NCBI GenBank assembly: GCA_003439945.1
Contig: QVRM01006058.1
Location: forward strand, 1 to 64,000
DNA length: 64,000 nucleotides
Direction of reading: 5' to 3'
DNA from: Dermanyssus gallinae
Taxonomy: Eukaryota > Arthropoda > Arachnida > Mesostigmata > Dermanyssidae
The stretch's first letter is position 1. Each line of letters begins with the position of its first letter. Positions 1 to 9,368 of this stretch are shown here, piece after piece. Under the pieces are notes generated by a model, which saw nothing but the letters and a program-made list of their open reading frames with translations, was not told the DNA's origin and did no database searches. The position numbers were made by a program, and so were the translations under genes.

Positions 1-43
1 TCGGTCCCGTCGACAACGTAAAATCTATGTCTTGCGACAACAA

Positions 44-56
44 CTGAAGACAGCAA
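44..56. repeat. LINE target-site duplication, 3'-side copy
   Basis: CTGAAGACAGCAA lies directly against the T-tract that is the poly(A) tail of the minus-strand LINE. A near copy, CTGTAGACAGGCAA, lies at 3790-3803 against the 5' end of the same element. The two differ by one substitution and one inserted G, as expected for an old target-site duplication made by target-primed reverse transcription. Confidence 0.6.
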
Positions 57-247
57 TTTTTTTTTTTTTTTTTTTTTTATAGAGGTAACTGGTAAAATGC
101 GTTATGCACACCGGGCGACGTTGTTAAAGCCTCGGTAGTGTGGGACTCGCACCCACTAAAATCCAGTCGTCCTCTTTGCCCCTTGACGGGGGGTGGCCGC
201 AGTACTGTCTTCTCGAGATTACTTCGCCTGGCCACTCTTCTTGCCAT

Positions 248-2235
248 TTAGGCTGCTCGGCTTTGTGCGGCGGTTATTTTCGCCTCAGAGATACCTTGTG
301 CGAATCTTCTTACTAGAATCCAGGATTTGTGATCTTTGAGGAGCGCCTCTACAAGGGCCTGGCATGTCAGGGGGTTCTGCAGTCCTAGGTTCCGGGACAA
401 TAGCTCTCGCTCAGTGTCGAAGAAGGAGCACCGCTCATAGCAGTGCCTAACATCATCCGGCTCCCCCGAGTTGCACATGCGGCATACAGGGGAGTCAGTT
501 TTACCGATGCGGTGTAGGTACTGCTGAAAACAGGCACCATGGCCTGTTAACAGTTGCGCGAGTGGGTAGGTAAGCGAGCCGTGTTTGAGGCTGTACCATT
601 TTTTAAGATCAGGAAGTATTGATTGTCCAATATCCAGGATGGCCCGGCTGGATTGCTTCCCATTGCTGGCTCCATTCGCTTAGTGTGTCGGTTCTGCTGA
701 CTAGTGTGCCCCTCCGTCAGAACGTTGGTACAGGGCTTCTTGATGCCAATTCTTTTACTCTCAAGTCCCAGGGAATTGTCTGAGAGTACTTGTACAGCTG
801 CTGTGGAGGCCGTGCGACTTGCTCGTGTTAGGTTAAGCGCCATAGGTCTTTGGGTCTTGTTGAGGAGGCGACGTGTTGTAGCTCTTGTAGTAGTGCGCTT
901 CCATAAGGGTGCGGCGTATAGCATGATGCTGTCTATTACTGATGCTAAGAGTCGGCGCCGAGAGTCGCTTGCCCCTCTGGTCCGTGGGAGGATTTCCGTA
1001 ACTCTGCTGAGGCTTGGCTGCTTTTTTAGCTGCATAGCGCACATGAGGTGTTCCTGTGAGAGCTCTATCCAGGATCACGCCCAGGTACTTGACCACGGGC
1101 GTGGGGTTATTGGATGGCCTTCCAGGTGTAAATTTAGGTTGCGTGGAGGACGCTTCAGTCCGTTTAGAAGGATTGCTTCCGTTTTTTGTGAAGCCAGTTC
1201 GAGGCCAAGCGTGCGGAGGTGTTGTCGGATATCCGCCAAGGCTCCGTTGGTGTACCTTCGAGCAAATCCTCGTCACTGGCGGTAACGATCAGTGCCAGAT
1301 CGTCTGCGTAGGCGATAGAAAAAAACTCCCGGGGGATGCGGCAGTTTAGTACTCCATCATAGGCTTATGTTCCACAGGTTGGTCCCAGTACAGATCCTTG
1401 GGGAACCCCGGCCGTGACGGCGTAGTCCACTCCATCGTATGTAGATGCTCGGTCCTTTAGATACGACGCTAGGATACGTCGTAGGTAGGGAGACACGCCT
1501 TTATTCCAAGTGCTTGTTTATGGCGTCCACGAGAGACGTATTAAATGCGACTTTTGACATCAATAGGACGGCAAGGCAGTGCGCCCGGTTTGCGATAGGT
1601 GAATTTCTTGTGTTTCAGCTATGTTTAGAACTTTGCTGATAGCCGAGTGTGTGGAGTGCCCGGCGCGGAAACCATGCTGGTTTTCTGACAGCGCCTCTTG
1701 TCTTCTAATTCTGTAACTAGTCGCCCGTTAATAATATGCTCAGCTGCCTTGGATAGGCAGGAGAGCATGCTTATAGGGCGGTATGCTGAGGGGTCTCCTT
1801 GTGGCTTCCCGGGTTTCGGGATAAGGGTTAAGGCGTGCCGTTTTCCAAGGCTTTGGGTATTCTCCGCTGGTGAGAATTGTGTCCATCATGCGTTTGAATA
1901 CCTTTGGATGGTTCTTTAGGAGTACGCGTACTGCTTGAGGGGGGACAGCATCTGGGCCCGGCGCTTTCCCTGGTCGTATGCGTTCAGCCACTATTCTGAT
2001 CTCTTGAATTGAGATTGGCTCGAAGGAAAGATCTGAGGTTTCTTCAAAGACTACCGACTCCGGCAATGGTCTTTGTGGAAAGAGCGCATTTACAATCGGT
2101 CGCGCCACTTCTACAGGTAAAGGCGGCTGTGCGTGGCGCATTTTTTTCGCACAATCATGTATCCTTTGCCCCAAGGGTTTCCCTCGACCTCCTCCCAGAG
2201 AGATCCAGTGGTCTTTTTTACTAACCTTAATGGCT
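248..2235 (-). pseudogene. LINE ORF2 relic: reverse transcriptase and C-terminal region
   Basis: The reverse transcriptase can be followed through three frames on the minus strand. It begins near 2100 with IRPGKAPGPDAVPPQAVR, continues with the AYRPISMLSCLSKAAE block (about 1800), QHGFRAGHSTHSAISKVL (about 1680) and AGVPQGSVLGPT (about 1400), then the catalytic YADD at 1299-1310 and KYLGVILDRALTGTPHVR near 1090. A C-terminal segment with spaced Cys/His (CNSGEPDDVRHC, about 440-478) precedes the stop at 248. In living relatives this enzyme copies element RNA into nicked chromosomal DNA. Several frameshifts interrupt it here, so no full protein can be made. The YADD catalytic pair is intact, which suggests moderate rather than great age. 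Confidence 0.88.
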
Positions 2236-2258
2236 TTATGTAAGGCTTTCGTGCTTCT

Positions 2259-3299
2259 TTATACTTTTCCCATAGGTAGAAGAGTTCTCGTCGGGTACCT
2301 TGCTCTGCGGCGCGTGCATACTCGCCGTATGCGGTGGCAGGCCCTTCGCTTTTCGGCAATCCGATTATTCCACCAGTAGCACGGTGGTCGATTGGCTATC
2401 TTAGGGTGTGGGCGGGAGCTGGACTCTCGGCAGGCTTCCTCTAGTAGTGTAGAGATTTCTGCTGCCGAGCATTCAGTGAGGTTATGTACTTTCTTCTTAA
2501 TGCTTTCTGCAGGCGGGTATAATTTAGCCTGGGAAAACGTTGCGGTTTTGTAGGACGATGAAGCTGGGAAGAAGTTAGATTGACAGAGAAGGTTACGTAG
2601 AGATGGTCGGATAGAGTTTCTGCTTCCGTGAATCCTCCAGTCGGTTACTCGGTGCGATAGTCTCTCTGATGCAAATGTCAGGTCTAATGTTGATTTGTGC
2701 CTGCCATTATCAAAGGTGTATCCCTGGGTGTTCATGAGTTGTAGATCCGCCCGGGTTGCCCATTCTAGCAGGATCTCTCCCTTCCTTGATGAGGACCTGC
2801 TTCCCCACAGACTGTGGGCCCGCATTGAAGTCCCCTCCCACAATCGCCTTTCGGTGACCGCGAGCGCTCATGCTGAGGTCCAGTTCTTCAAGGAAGTCCT
2901 CGTATTTCTTGTAGGGTGGAGTTCGGAGAGATATAGACTGAGTAGATCGCGAAGTTAGTAAGTGGTTAATAAAGGAGAAGTGGGTCCCCTGTCCCACTGA
3001 CGTGGGCGAGTATCTTGTCGGAAATACCTTGATCGAAGCGGCTTTGTTACCAGCGTGGGGCCCGGGTTGAGAAAGCTGTGTGGTAGGGGTCTCGGAGAGA
3101 AGCAGGAATTCTATGTCGTTTCGGTTGCGAATTGGACGCCAGATCGTATGCTCTGGGGGACTCTACGGAGGTTTATTTGCAGTATTTTAATTTTGCTGGT
3201 CATTTTGATGTGGCTTACTCGGAGGTTTGAACCGTTGTCTATATGCTGGCATTGCGTTGTAGTGGCGTAGTGTCCATTTCTACGTTGCATACGTAGCAC
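2259..3299 (-). pseudogene. LINE ORF2 relic: apurinic-type endonuclease domain
   Basis: The minus-strand translation starts near 3200 with KILQINLRRVPQS, the usual N-terminal strand of the LINE endonuclease. Downstream is the block IVGGDFNAGPQSVG (GDFNA at 2821-2835), then, after a frameshift, GEILLEWATRADLQLMNTQ and STLDLTFASERL before the linker to the RT. In active elements this domain nicks the target DNA. The terminal SDH motif is not clearly readable; the equivalent stretch reads HGSRNSIRPS, so the catalytic histidine region looks lost. The domain is split over at least three frames. Family assignment is secure from the motif order; activity is ruled out by the breaks. Confidence 0.88.
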
Positions 3300-3302
3300 C
3301 TA

Positions 3303-3789
3303 CTATTGGCCGGTCAGCTTTTTGCGACGTGTCCTTGTCCTCCGCATTTGAAGACAGCGAGGTTGGGTTGTCGGGCTGCTGGTACAGTCCCTGGCCGTGT
3401 GGTTAAAGCTCAGGCACAGTGAGCACTGCGGTACCGAGACCATTTCGTCTATGCGGCACCGAGTCCAACCAAGGTTTTTGTATATGTCTTTGACGTAGCA
3501 ATCTTTGGGCTTCTTCTGGTGGCATTTTAACAATGCCACGAGAAGTCGCCCGCCCGGGTTTTCTTTAGCGGACTTAAGGGTTAAAAGCCATTTCCGGTTG
3601 CTCCGTTCTTGGTAAGCGCTTTTGAGGATGTCTTTCGGCTCGATGGACTCATCTAGGTCCCGGATATCATAGCCTTGGTCTGTGAGACCGCTTGGGCTGT
3701 CGCTTCCAAAGACGCCTTCTCCTTATTGCTGAAGAAATCTGCCGGTGGCATCGGGAGTAGTCCCCTTGCACGATCAGTCGGATTTTCGC
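3303..3789 (-). pseudogene. LINE ORF1 (gag-like) C-terminal relic with zinc knuckles
   Basis: The minus-strand frame shows a gag C-terminal half: GYDIRDLDESIEPKDILK, then a basic stretch, then GWTRCRIDEMVSVPQCSLC. A CCHC knuckle, CSLCLSFNHTARDC (C-x2-C-x4-H-x4-C), lies at 3384-3425. A second knuckle, KCGGQGHVAKS, follows in another frame near 3335-3365, but its last cysteine position is a TGA stop. Such proteins bind element RNA. The N-terminal half is absent because the element is 5'-truncated at about 3789. At least one frameshift separates the two knuckles. Confidence 0.85.
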
Positions 3790-3803
3790 CTGTAGACAGG
3801 CAA
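3790..3803. repeat. LINE target-site duplication, 5'-side copy
   Basis: CTGTAGACAGGCAA abuts the truncated 5' end of the LINE and matches 44-56 with one substitution and one extra G. It is also part of the left arm of the inverted repeat described at 3794-3889, so the LINE inserted into, or at the edge of, a pre-existing palindrome. Confidence 0.6.
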
Positions 3804-3811
3804 TATGCGTA

Positions 3812-3873
<62 letters not shown>

Positions 3874-3889
3874 CGCCTATTGCCTGTCT
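3794..3889. repeat. Inverted repeat flanking a (TA)n array
   Basis: The left arm 3794-3812 (AGACAGGCAATATGCGTAT) and the reverse complement of the right arm 3871-3889 (AGACAGGCAATAGGCGTAT) match at 18 of 19 positions. They enclose about 58 bp of nearly pure TA (3814-3870). Similarity extends a few bases outward. It could be a small fold-back element or a palindrome in which a TA hairpin expanded. Confidence 0.75.
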
Positions 3890-4690
3890 TCAGACTCTAC
3901 CAGAACATTTGATTGTATTTGTGACAACCTTAAACCAAGATTGTGACATCATTGGAAAGTTACTTCGCTAACACTTTAAAATAGGCAAAGACAAACTAAA
4001 CCTTGATCTGATTGTACCTATTCTCCTTATAGATCATACCGTTGTGGTTGGTATTTCCAATAAACAATAAATGACGCGCGGGGACCTAGTAATACAAAAA
4101 CATCCTATCTAAAATACCCAAGCAACAAATTCTCGGCCGTCACTTTATCAGACTCTGCTAAACTATATTGATATGACACATGAAAATATGTGGGAAAAAT
4201 GTATGTTAGGAAAATAGTGGCTGTAACGCAGTAACGCTGGGATGCTGTAACTTTTTTCTCTCTAACAAAAATCAGTTCAGAACTACTCACGTCGACTGGT
4301 TATTTGTGTACCATGTCAGCAACATTGCCAATGAGTTTATCAAAAGCAAACCAACCTGATTTTCCCATTAGGGCTGTACGAGCTTAAGTAAAGATATGTT
4401 GCTCAGATAAATTCAGGGAGGAAACGGGTAGATGGCCAAATACTAGCCTACGGATAATCTACAACGTTGGTGCCAAGTCACGCGCGTTCGCACAGATGGA
4501 AAACCGACGGAAGGAATTTACCTGTAAGTATATTAGGCTAGAACGAGAATCAAAGGCATTAAAAGGTTTTCAAACGAGTACTTGAGATACAGAAAGTATA
4601 TAGAAATGTCTGTAAAAACAAAACTCAATCTGGCGCGCTTTAGCAGATATAGATGTAATCGAGGGGTACAGGGGCTTTTCTATGATAGTA
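3890..4690. other. AT-rich intergenic stretch, no gene seen
   Basis: No open frame here resembles a known protein and no tRNA- or SINE-like boxes were seen. The stretch separates the first LINE from the LINE tail at about 4.7 kb and could contain more decayed LINE sequence in the same orientation as that tail. Confidence 0.5.
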
Positions 4691-4699
4691 GCGGAAAGC

Positions 4700-4865
4700 C
4701 TACACTACTGTTAAGCAAGCACGTCCTCGAATAGGATACAAAGACTTCTCTCCAATTTAATACAGGACGACACAACATGTATGTGATGTGGTGCACGCAG
4801 AGGAGGACCAAGATCACATGTTATTTATGTGTGGTATAGTTTCCAGAAAACTGATTTTTGCAGAG
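4700..4865 (+). pseudogene. LINE ORF2 C-terminal tail relic
   Basis: Read across two frames, the + strand gives a cysteine-rich block ending in EEDQDHMLFMCG, preceded by TCM-stop-CGA. This is the arrangement C-x2-C-(acidic)-H-x4-C found at the end of R1/I-type LINE ORF2 proteins. Upstream sequence keeps the same reading direction but is riddled with stops. No RT motif was recognised, so this is a short, strongly decayed 3' fragment. The assignment rests on the Cys/His pattern alone. Confidence 0.45.
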
Positions 4866-4965
4866 CAAAACTGAGGGTCGAAAGGGGTAAGAATGCATTC
4901 AGTGTCCGATCAAAGGACTCCAGGAGAACTAGACCCCTGCAGAATGTCCGCTGAGCATAGATTAT

Positions 4966-5330
4966 CCTGGACTAAAACGCCGACTAATTATTAACCATAA
5001 ACGTTAATACGGCATATTTCATAGCCTGGCTCTATACGAAAGCATTTAAGGCAATATCAATATATCGAGGACATTGCAATGCTACCATACACTCTATCTG
5101 GGCGATGCACTCATATGCGCGTGTCTTATTCTCAGATGTTTTTATTGACACGTTTTTTAAGTATTTTAACGACTTAAAATGTGAGTCGGAATTTTTACAT
5201 GCGGTCGACTTGACCCAGGTGAACCGCCACCCGTTAAAACCGTATGCAGGTCTGAAACCATCTCGATACCTGTCAGAGAGCTGCTTCTCTTACGCACTAG
5301 CTCGATGATATTTTTACTACTTATAGACAT
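4966..5330. other. No gene seen
   Basis: Mixed-composition sequence without a supported coding region or repeat. An open frame of 67 codons at 5105-5308 has no recognisable features and is probably chance. Confidence 0.4.
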
Positions 5331-5334
5331 GTGT

Positions 5335-5362
5335 TATATATATATATATATATCTATATATA
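5335..5362. repeat. (TA)n microsatellite
   Basis: About 28 bp of alternating TA with one C interruption. Confidence 0.9.
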
Positions 5363-5587
5363 CCCAAGATTCGATATGATACCGACGTGCTGTTATGGTA
5401 CTACTGTAGCTACTACTACTACTACTAAACAAGGGTGCGAATTTCCGCTATATTTCTACCTTCGTGAAATGCATGTTCGCGGGTTTGACACGGCAAACTC
5501 ACGCGCTCAGGGTGTTACGGCAACTCAGTGCACGCGAGGGGTGTTAAGTGTAGAAGCCGAGTGTACTGGTGTGCTGCTGAGGTTGGT

Positions 5588-5715
5588 TGATGCGGATGCC
5601 AGGATGCTGAGATGAGACGAGGTGAGGTGCGATGGGCTGAGGTGATGTGCGATAGGTGAGGTGAGATGCGATAGGCTGAGGTGCGATCAGATGAGATGAG
5701 CTGAAATGAGGGGCA
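5588..5715. repeat. Degenerate GATGAG/GAGGTG minisatellite
   Basis: Repeated short phrases such as GAGGTGCGAT, GAGATGCGATAGGCT and GATGAGATGAGCTG follow one another over about 125 bp. The units are purine-rich on the + strand and vary in length (roughly 10 or 20 bp), so this is a decayed tandem repeat. Confidence 0.65.
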
Positions 5716-6003
5716 GTAGTAGTAGTACGATTAGCGCGCTAGATAGGTATCTCTCGATACCGCCGCTTAGCGGTAGATAGACTCGCCAAGGGTAGATGGT
5801 GCCAAGATGCAGTCAGATAGACAGGCAAGCAGGTTGCTCGTGCTTCTCTTGTTCTGGTTTTTCCGCTGCTCTGCTTACCGACGACAAGCTGTGCAGTGCA
5901 GAGTAAGTGATCGTGCCTATGAGCTGGGCTCGACTCATTGTGGAGCCAATAACACCAGCGACAACGAGATTTCGGATTGCACACTTTATCTTTTCGTTGA
6001 TGT

Positions 6004-6038
6004 TGTCAACGTTGTTGCTGTTGTTGTTGTGGGCGTTT

Positions 6039-6076
<38 letters not shown>

Positions 6077-6115
6077 GCTGTTATAGACATTGTTATTGTC
6101 GCTGTTATAGACATT
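6004..6115. repeat. (TTG)n/(CAA)n triplet array
   Basis: About 110 bp of TTG/GTT with scattered CTG and ATT variants. It encodes only homopolymer-like frames. Confidence 0.85.
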
Positions 6116-6559
6116 GCTGTTGTTGCTTGCTGTCGCCGTCATCGTCACTGTCGCAATGCGGTCGTACGAGTATATAGCTAAGTCACTTTGGCCGTGTTAA
6201 CAACGCCAGCTCGTTCGTCACGCAGTGCGTGGACGACCCTGATCAACTCAGCCTATCGACATGTGGCCCGGTAAGGCGGCCCGCGTCACGCCCGCTCTCA
6301 CACCTAGCTTACCTCCGACCATCGACTTATAGGGGTACACTGTAGCAGTATACTGTACTACTGCTCACATCAACATATACGCACAATCATCAGCACTACG
6401 CAGGCACGTACATAAGCGGCCAACTCCAAACAGATAGACAGACACCACCACCCCTTGCCCCCCGCTGCAGTTACACACTCCCTAACACCCCAACAAACAC
6501 ATATTTGCACTTACCTGCCACATACGGATAACGGTGTGAATGTAACTGCTTCTTGTGCA

Positions 6560-6576
6560 TTATATATATATATATT

Positions 6577-6624
<48 letters not shown>
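6560..6624. repeat. (TA)n - poly(A) - (TA)n compound repeat
   Basis: A TA run, then about 15 A's, then another TA run of about 34 bp. The poly(A) inside may be the tail of a retroposed insertion into a TA array. Confidence 0.85.
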
Positions 6625-6626
<2 letters not shown>

Positions 6627-6745
6627 GTGTGTGTGTGCTGATCAGCCAGCTTGTGTGCTGCCCCCGCCCCACATCAATTCCATCCATACTGGCTGGTACT
6701 GTTAAAGCCACTGACGATCGGTCACGATCATTATCACCATCATCA

Positions 6746-6748
6746 ATA

Positions 6749-6782
<34 letters not shown>
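6746..6782. repeat. (TA)n microsatellite
   Basis: About 36 bp of TA with one G interruption, flanked on both sides by TCATCA/ATCATC repeats. Confidence 0.9.
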
Positions 6783-6785
<3 letters not shown>

Positions 6786-7189
6786 ATCATCATCAGCGAC
6801 TTTTCTCGGACGCGGACTTCCTCTCACGTGTTGAAGGCTCGCAGGCACGCTTCTGTTGGTTGCTTAGCTGGTTTGCTTGCTAGCGCGCTCGTCACTACGG
6901 CCAACTCCTTCTCCCCTCCTCTCAATTCTTTTTTTTTCGTTTCTATCCTCGTCCTTCATGAACTATTCTTCGTTTTTCCCCTCGTTCTCTTCGTGTTTTT
7001 CTTCATCTGCTTCTTTTCATCATCTTCTTCATCATCATCTTCTTCGTGTTTTCCTCGCCTTTCCTCGCTCTTTCCCTCAATAATAAATTCGCCGCCACTC
7101 ATCGCCTACTTAGCGGCCATCTCGTCCACCATCTCCTCGAGCGCGCGTCTGCTCTCGCTCGACGACACTTTGCTCGTAAAGCTACCACC

Positions 7190-7315
7190 ACCACAACAGC
7201 AACAACAACAACAACATCATCACCACCAACAACAAGAACAACAATAACGCCAGCAAGAGCACCAACAAAAACAACAACAACAACAGCAACAGCAACAACA
7301 ACGAAAGCTAGGAAC
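7190..7315. repeat. (CAA)n/(CAG) triplet array
   Basis: About 125 bp of CAA with CAG, CAT and GCA variants. Frames give Gln, Thr or Asn runs. Confidence 0.85.
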
Positions 7316-8103
7316 GACTGGGAGTACGCTACGACTAGAAATACTCTACTACGACTAAGATTGCTACACTGCTGCTGCCGCTCGTACAGTGCAGTTGCAC
7401 TCCACCCCTACAACGATTCGGTTCACCAAGCTCAGCTTAGCTCTCAGTGGCTGTAAGTAGCGCTGGCCGCCATCCTCACCTCATGCCTGTGCATGTTGCT
7501 GTTGTCATCGTCGGACGGAGGACGATCAGTCGCTCGTGCCTCGATCATGGACACTAAATTCCCCTTCTTTCTCTCCCGGAGATCTCTCCCTGACGTCCTT
7601 TCTCTGCGTTTCGCTTCCTAGACCTTCTTCTCTACACGGTCGTAAGACGCCCGGGTGTATATATATATTTGTTGTCCTGTATTGCGCCTTCTGCTGCTGC
7701 TGCTGCGGCTGCTGTCGTCCTCCTGCCGCGGCCGCTGTTCCTGCTCGCTGCCATTCATTCAGGAGTCAACTTCACGGTCGACCGGCAGCATGTCCGCAGC
7801 ATCGGGCAGGGCATACAGGACGTGCAGCCGCCTCCTGTTATGCTTGCCACCTGCCAGCCATCTGGCGAGTCTCGAGTCTCGTCGTCGAGTCGGTGCGCGC
7901 CGCGTCGTGCACGCGTCGCTTCCATCCTTCGTTTCTCCTTTGGCTTCCTTCCTTCCTTCCCCCCATCTTTCAGCTCTCTCTCTCTTTTCCGATCTTTGTC
8001 CATATCTGACTATCTTCCTCTCCCCCTCTTTATCTCTCTCTTTCTCTCTGCCGCCTTTGCCTTAAACGTCATACAAACACAGGCACGTTCACTTACCCTA
8101 TTC

Positions 8104-8104
<1 letters not shown>

Positions 8105-8139
<35 letters not shown>

Positions 8140-8152
8140 TTATTTATATATC
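8105..8152. repeat. (CT)n-(TA)n compound microsatellite
   Basis: A CT run passes directly into TA/TTTA repeats. The same CT-to-TA junction recurs at 50597-50658. Confidence 0.85.
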
Positions 8153-8702
8153 TGTATGTGGTAGATGTGTATCCAGCTTTGACTCTCTGTCTGATACAGC
8201 GGCGGCGGCGGCAGCGACCCGCCCGGGGTCGGACCGCGAATCCAACGAAGACGACGAACAGGGGAACCAAAGGGACTCAGCTACGCTGCTGACGCTGTGG
8301 TGCTGGTGCTGCTGCTCCTGCTGATGACGATGGTGATGATGATGATGACGACGACGACGGCGCCTGCTACACTGTGTAGCAGTGTCGACAGTCGATAGAC
8401 GCCTGACCGGTCGTCGCCCGCACGGCCTATCTATTTATCGGCTATGCGGTGGCCACAGTCAGCTTTGGCGCACTCCCAGCGTCGCCATACATCGTCGTTT
8501 CCACTCCTCCCAATACCGGCAAGACACCTAGCTAGCTTGCTCCTTCTCCTCCTTCGCCTGGCTGTGCGTCTGGGGGGGGGGTGAGTCTGGGGTGTCGTCA
8601 ACGACGGGGGCGATGAGAAGGGGACGCAGCGAGAAGCGGACACAGCAGACTGACAGAAAGACCCCCAGTATGCCCGCCGTGCCCAAGCGGTGGTGGTTCC
8701 AC

Positions 8703-8790
8703 AAGGACAGCAGCAACAAGAACAACAATAATTCCAGTAACAGCCACAACAACGCAACAACAATAACAACAACAACACAGCAATAACAGC
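8703..8790. repeat. (CAA)n triplet array
   Basis: CAA/CAG/AAT triplets over about 85 bp within the GC-rich region. Confidence 0.8.
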
Positions 8791-9287
8791 AACCTACGAC
8801 GAGACCAAGTTCGACGTAGCTCTCTGCCCTCTGCTCGATGACAAACATGCGCGCGTCCTCATGTCATCGTGCGCGGCGGTAGCGGCAGCAGCAGGATGAG
8901 AAGTCGCCCACCATTCTAGCACTCTTTGCTTTACCGAGTTCGTTTGCCTTCGACTGTCTTCGACGACGAACAACTAGTCGTTGATACGTAAGACTTATGC
9001 TTGCGCACGATCAGCACGACGCTGGAGCTCGATCGCCGAGGACAGGTGACAGGCCTCGCGCCACGTGCCCACTAGGAAGGGCACAACACGAGCAAACTCT
9101 TGGGCACTGATGCCAACGCTTAGTCAACTCAATCATGCCGGCATGCAAGGAATATGACCGTGACGCTAAAGAAACTCGTATACAGTTCAGCCTACAGAAC
9201 GGGGGGAGGCGGACTAGGGCTAATCACCGTATAGCGTCTAAAGGAATATCGGCGTCATAGTCGTATTCGGCGGCGTCGAATAACAAC

Positions 9288-9289
<2 letters not shown>

Positions 9290-9364
<75 letters not shown>
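9290..9364. repeat. (TA)n microsatellite
   Basis: About 75 bp of uninterrupted TA. Confidence 0.95.

Positions 9365-9368
<4 letters not shown>

Larger units (their letters stand above)
57..3789 (-). mobile_element. 5'-truncated non-LTR retrotransposon (R1/LOA-like LINE)
   Basis: Reading the minus strand, this 3.7-kb element contains the end of a gag-like ORF1 with zinc knuckles, an apurinic-type endonuclease, a reverse transcriptase, a short cysteine-rich C-terminal region, a 3' UTR (about 79-247) and a 22-nt poly(A), seen as T's at 57-78 on the + strand. The order gag, endonuclease, RT and the motifs GDFNA, GVPQGSVLGP and YADD place it in the I-group of LINEs, close to R1/LOA types; the exact clade is inferred. 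Target-site copies lie at 44-56 and 3790-3803. The first half of ORF1 and the 5' UTR are missing, the usual result of incomplete reverse transcription. Many frameshifts and stops make it inactive. Confidence 0.9.
5720..9289. other. GC-richer, simple-repeat-rich intergenic region
   Basis: This 3.5-kb stretch is richer in G+C than its surroundings and is dominated by triplet and pyrimidine repeats: (TTG)n at about 6004-6115, TTC/TCA repeats near 7000-7050, (CAA)n at about 7190-7315, (CTG)n near 7690-7720, (CT)n at 8105-8119, GAT/GAC repeats near 8320-8365 and (CAA)n at about 8703-8790. Long open frames here translate to runs of Ser, Leu, Asn, Gln or Thr and are by-products of the repeats. No exon could be supported. 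The composition resembles UTR or regulatory DNA of developmental genes, but that is inference. Confidence 0.6.

Noticed and set aside
7669..8292. 207-codon + strand open frame with poly-Ser and YIYIYI segments
   Set aside because: The frame passes through CT and TA microsatellites. It is a by-product of simple repeats.
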